Source: Berberis thunbergii (Eukaryota; Streptophyta; Magnoliopsida; Ranunculales; Berberidaceae). Taken from it: 64,000 bases of DNA. Position 1 is the first letter of the stretch; each line of letters opens with the position of its first letter. The stretch spans positions 124,001 to 188,000 of the forward strand of contig QNQO01000554.1 in assembly GCA_003290165.1 (NCBI GenBank), read 5' to 3'. A model generated the notes under the pieces. That model had not been told where the DNA came from. It was given only the letters and a program-made list of their open reading frames with translations, and made no database searches. The translations under genes were made by a program, and so were the position numbers. Positions 62,801-64,000 of the stretch are shown one piece after another.

Positions 62801-63040
62801 CAAAAGCAAGTATTGTTCCTTCCATAGGGATCACATGCACGATACCAAACACTACTACAAGCTGAAAGATGAAATTGAACATTGAATTCAAAGAGGACGA
62901 CTCGACGAATTCATTGGAATGCCAGAAAAATAGCTAAGAGGAAGAAAAACAACCAGATAACTCAACTACAGGATCGAAAGAACAACCTTGGAAACTAATA
63001 TACACCTTACATTGCATGGCCAGAGAGAGTAAAACGATCA
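59864..63040 (+). pseudogene. Gag region of the second Tat-type element, interrupted
   Basis: Pre-gag and gag frames run 59864-60265, 60262-60431, and after the hAT insertion from 61943. The gag core at 61972-62244 reads PKKFTPPRFEVYDGTIDQ, ILCRTFSISLTSTTMNWFKS and PPRSIDSFQV. 62244-62624 and later frames include PEETLQKYVIRFTNKL, and a zinc-knuckle remnant lies near 62810-62860 (SFHRDHMHDTKHY). Reading across the target site, NTLYEL joins AKLPFFDAF, showing that the hAT interrupted gag. The element breaks off at about 63040, where an inverted repeat copy begins. No pol. Confidence 0.82.
60440..61934. mobile_element. Non-autonomous hAT transposon (1495 bp)
   Basis: Terminal inverted repeats are TAGGGGTGGGCA at 60440 and (C/T)GCCCACCCCTA ending at 61934. 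They are flanked by identical 8-bp duplications GTACGAAC (60432-60439, 61935-61942). Both subterminal regions are packed with CCCGTCCCGTCCCG-type repeats. No transposase is seen. An internal frame (60949-61221 +, or 61346-61062 -) may be captured host sequence but is not recognised. Confidence 0.93.
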
Positions 63041-63044
63041 ACCC

Positions 63045-64000
63045 AATTCTTGTTAGATAACAATCTAAGATCATTAAGTTTTGTGGAAAATATGAACACT
63101 GACTAGGCAATTACAAGTATGATCAATATCTTGTTCTTACCTAGGTTTTTACTTAACCTTACCAACATTCATTGGCATTTACTACTTATGAGTACAAGAT
63201 TGTAACTATTAGGTAAAACTCTCTTATACACTAGCCCCAACATACACAGAAAAGTTCTCTATAAAGCAGTTAAGCAAAACACAATCACAAATCAGCAAGG
63301 AAGATTAAATTCAATTAATTCATAAAGCATATATTTGGGGCTTCGAATCCACCCTAGCTAAAAGGGAGTTTAGCTAGACATATTAATCATGTTCGAATAA
63401 CAATACATAATTAACTTATCAAACTAAAAATAAGATAGGGTAAAGAGAAAGCGTTGTCGCCGCCTGCGTAGTGGTAAAGAATGGATTGTGGGGTGCGGAT
63501 AGTAGAAAAGAAAGATAAATAAATCTCTTCCTCTTCCTTCCTCGCTCACGATCTTTCCTAGTTTTTCAATGATCTACTTCACTACTCTTTCTGTGTGTGG
63601 TTGTGGTTGTTGATGACGTGCGACGGAGATGAGGGCGAGAGACGACAGAGAGGCTAAGACAATGAAGGAGATGGGACGACGAAGTGGAGAACTGGTGATT
63701 ATTGGACTGCGAAGGGAGAGATGATGAAGTTGACATAGATGGAGGAGATGATGGTGGCTATGTGGTGTGGGTACGAACTGTAATGAGAGATTAAAATGTG
63801 TTGTGCGATCTATGAAAAGAAAAGGGATATGTGGTCAGGCAATGGTGATCGGTGATTTTTTTTTTGGAAAGTGAGCTGGGGTTTTTAGGATCCCCAAACC
63901 TTATATTAATAAAAAGGATGATGATAAAGTTTACAATCGCTCATATGTTCTCTCGTTACATCAATTTGTAAAAAAAAAGTTAACATTTTTCGAGGGTTTA
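63045..64000 (-). repeat. Inverted copy of the repeat at 58158-59845, continuing past the window
   Basis: 63045-63500 is the reverse complement of about 58980-59460, with divergence. Shared blocks include GATCTTAGATTGTTAT, GCTTTATAGAGAACTTTTC and GGGGCTTCGAATCCACC. The C-rich part continues on the minus strand to about 63750. It is truncated at 63045 relative to the other copy's 3' end. Confidence 0.75.

Overview
The window is nuclear DNA from a flowering plant, most likely a eudicot. It has AT-rich intergenic DNA, short GT-AG introns, two recognisable plant genes, and a dense bed of plant transposable elements plus an old caulimovirid insertion. The species cannot be told from the sequence.

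Only two host genes look intact. A BOI/BRG-type RING E3 ligase gene lies at 7924-8900 (+, two exons, 279 aa). A HIPP26/27-like heavy-metal-associated isoprenylated protein gene lies at 49808-50812 (+, three exons, 157 aa, CaaX end). A broken partial copy of the HIPP gene (54493-55050) lies beyond a retrotransposon fragment.

Layout: 1-7.6 kb is intergenic, with a foldback MITE family that includes a tandem array and one copy with a 9-bp target duplication. 7.6-9.1 kb is the RING gene. 9.1-12.9 kb is intergenic with two more foldback copies. 12.9-16.1 kb is a decayed minus-strand endogenous pararetrovirus (RT/RNase H and a separate viroplasmin-like ORF). 16.4-17.65 kb is the 5' half of a decayed MAIN-LIKE/plant-mobile-domain gene, and its 3' half reappears at 44.92-46.0 kb. 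The 27 kb between them is nested insertion: an outer unclassified repeat; a minus-strand Tat-lineage Ty3 element without pol (18.16-26.88 kb) that carries an antisense extra ORF and ~128-bp tandem repeats; and a 17-kb CACTA transposon (27752-44806).

The CACTA element is the main find. It has CACTA termini, ATA target duplications and subterminal repeats, and I see no transposase. It carries intron-containing fragments of at least five unrelated host genes: a bHLH factor, an autoinhibited Ca2+-ATPase, RNA polymerase II subunit RPB2, Mediator MED15 (KIX domain) and a subtilase. All are on the minus strand, downstream of a 5'-UTR-like leader with a splice donor near its right end. This is the architecture of a Pack-CACTA element that could make one chimeric transcript. 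A chromodomain Ty3 retrotransposon (32060-37859) and a Tourist-like MITE (30518-30835) later inserted into it.

46-64 kb holds intergenic DNA, the HIPP gene, two decayed Tat-type gag regions, a Tourist MITE carrying an hAT-like insert, a non-autonomous hAT with perfect 8-bp duplications, and an unclassified repeat present in inverted orientation. No tRNA, rRNA or CRISPR was seen.
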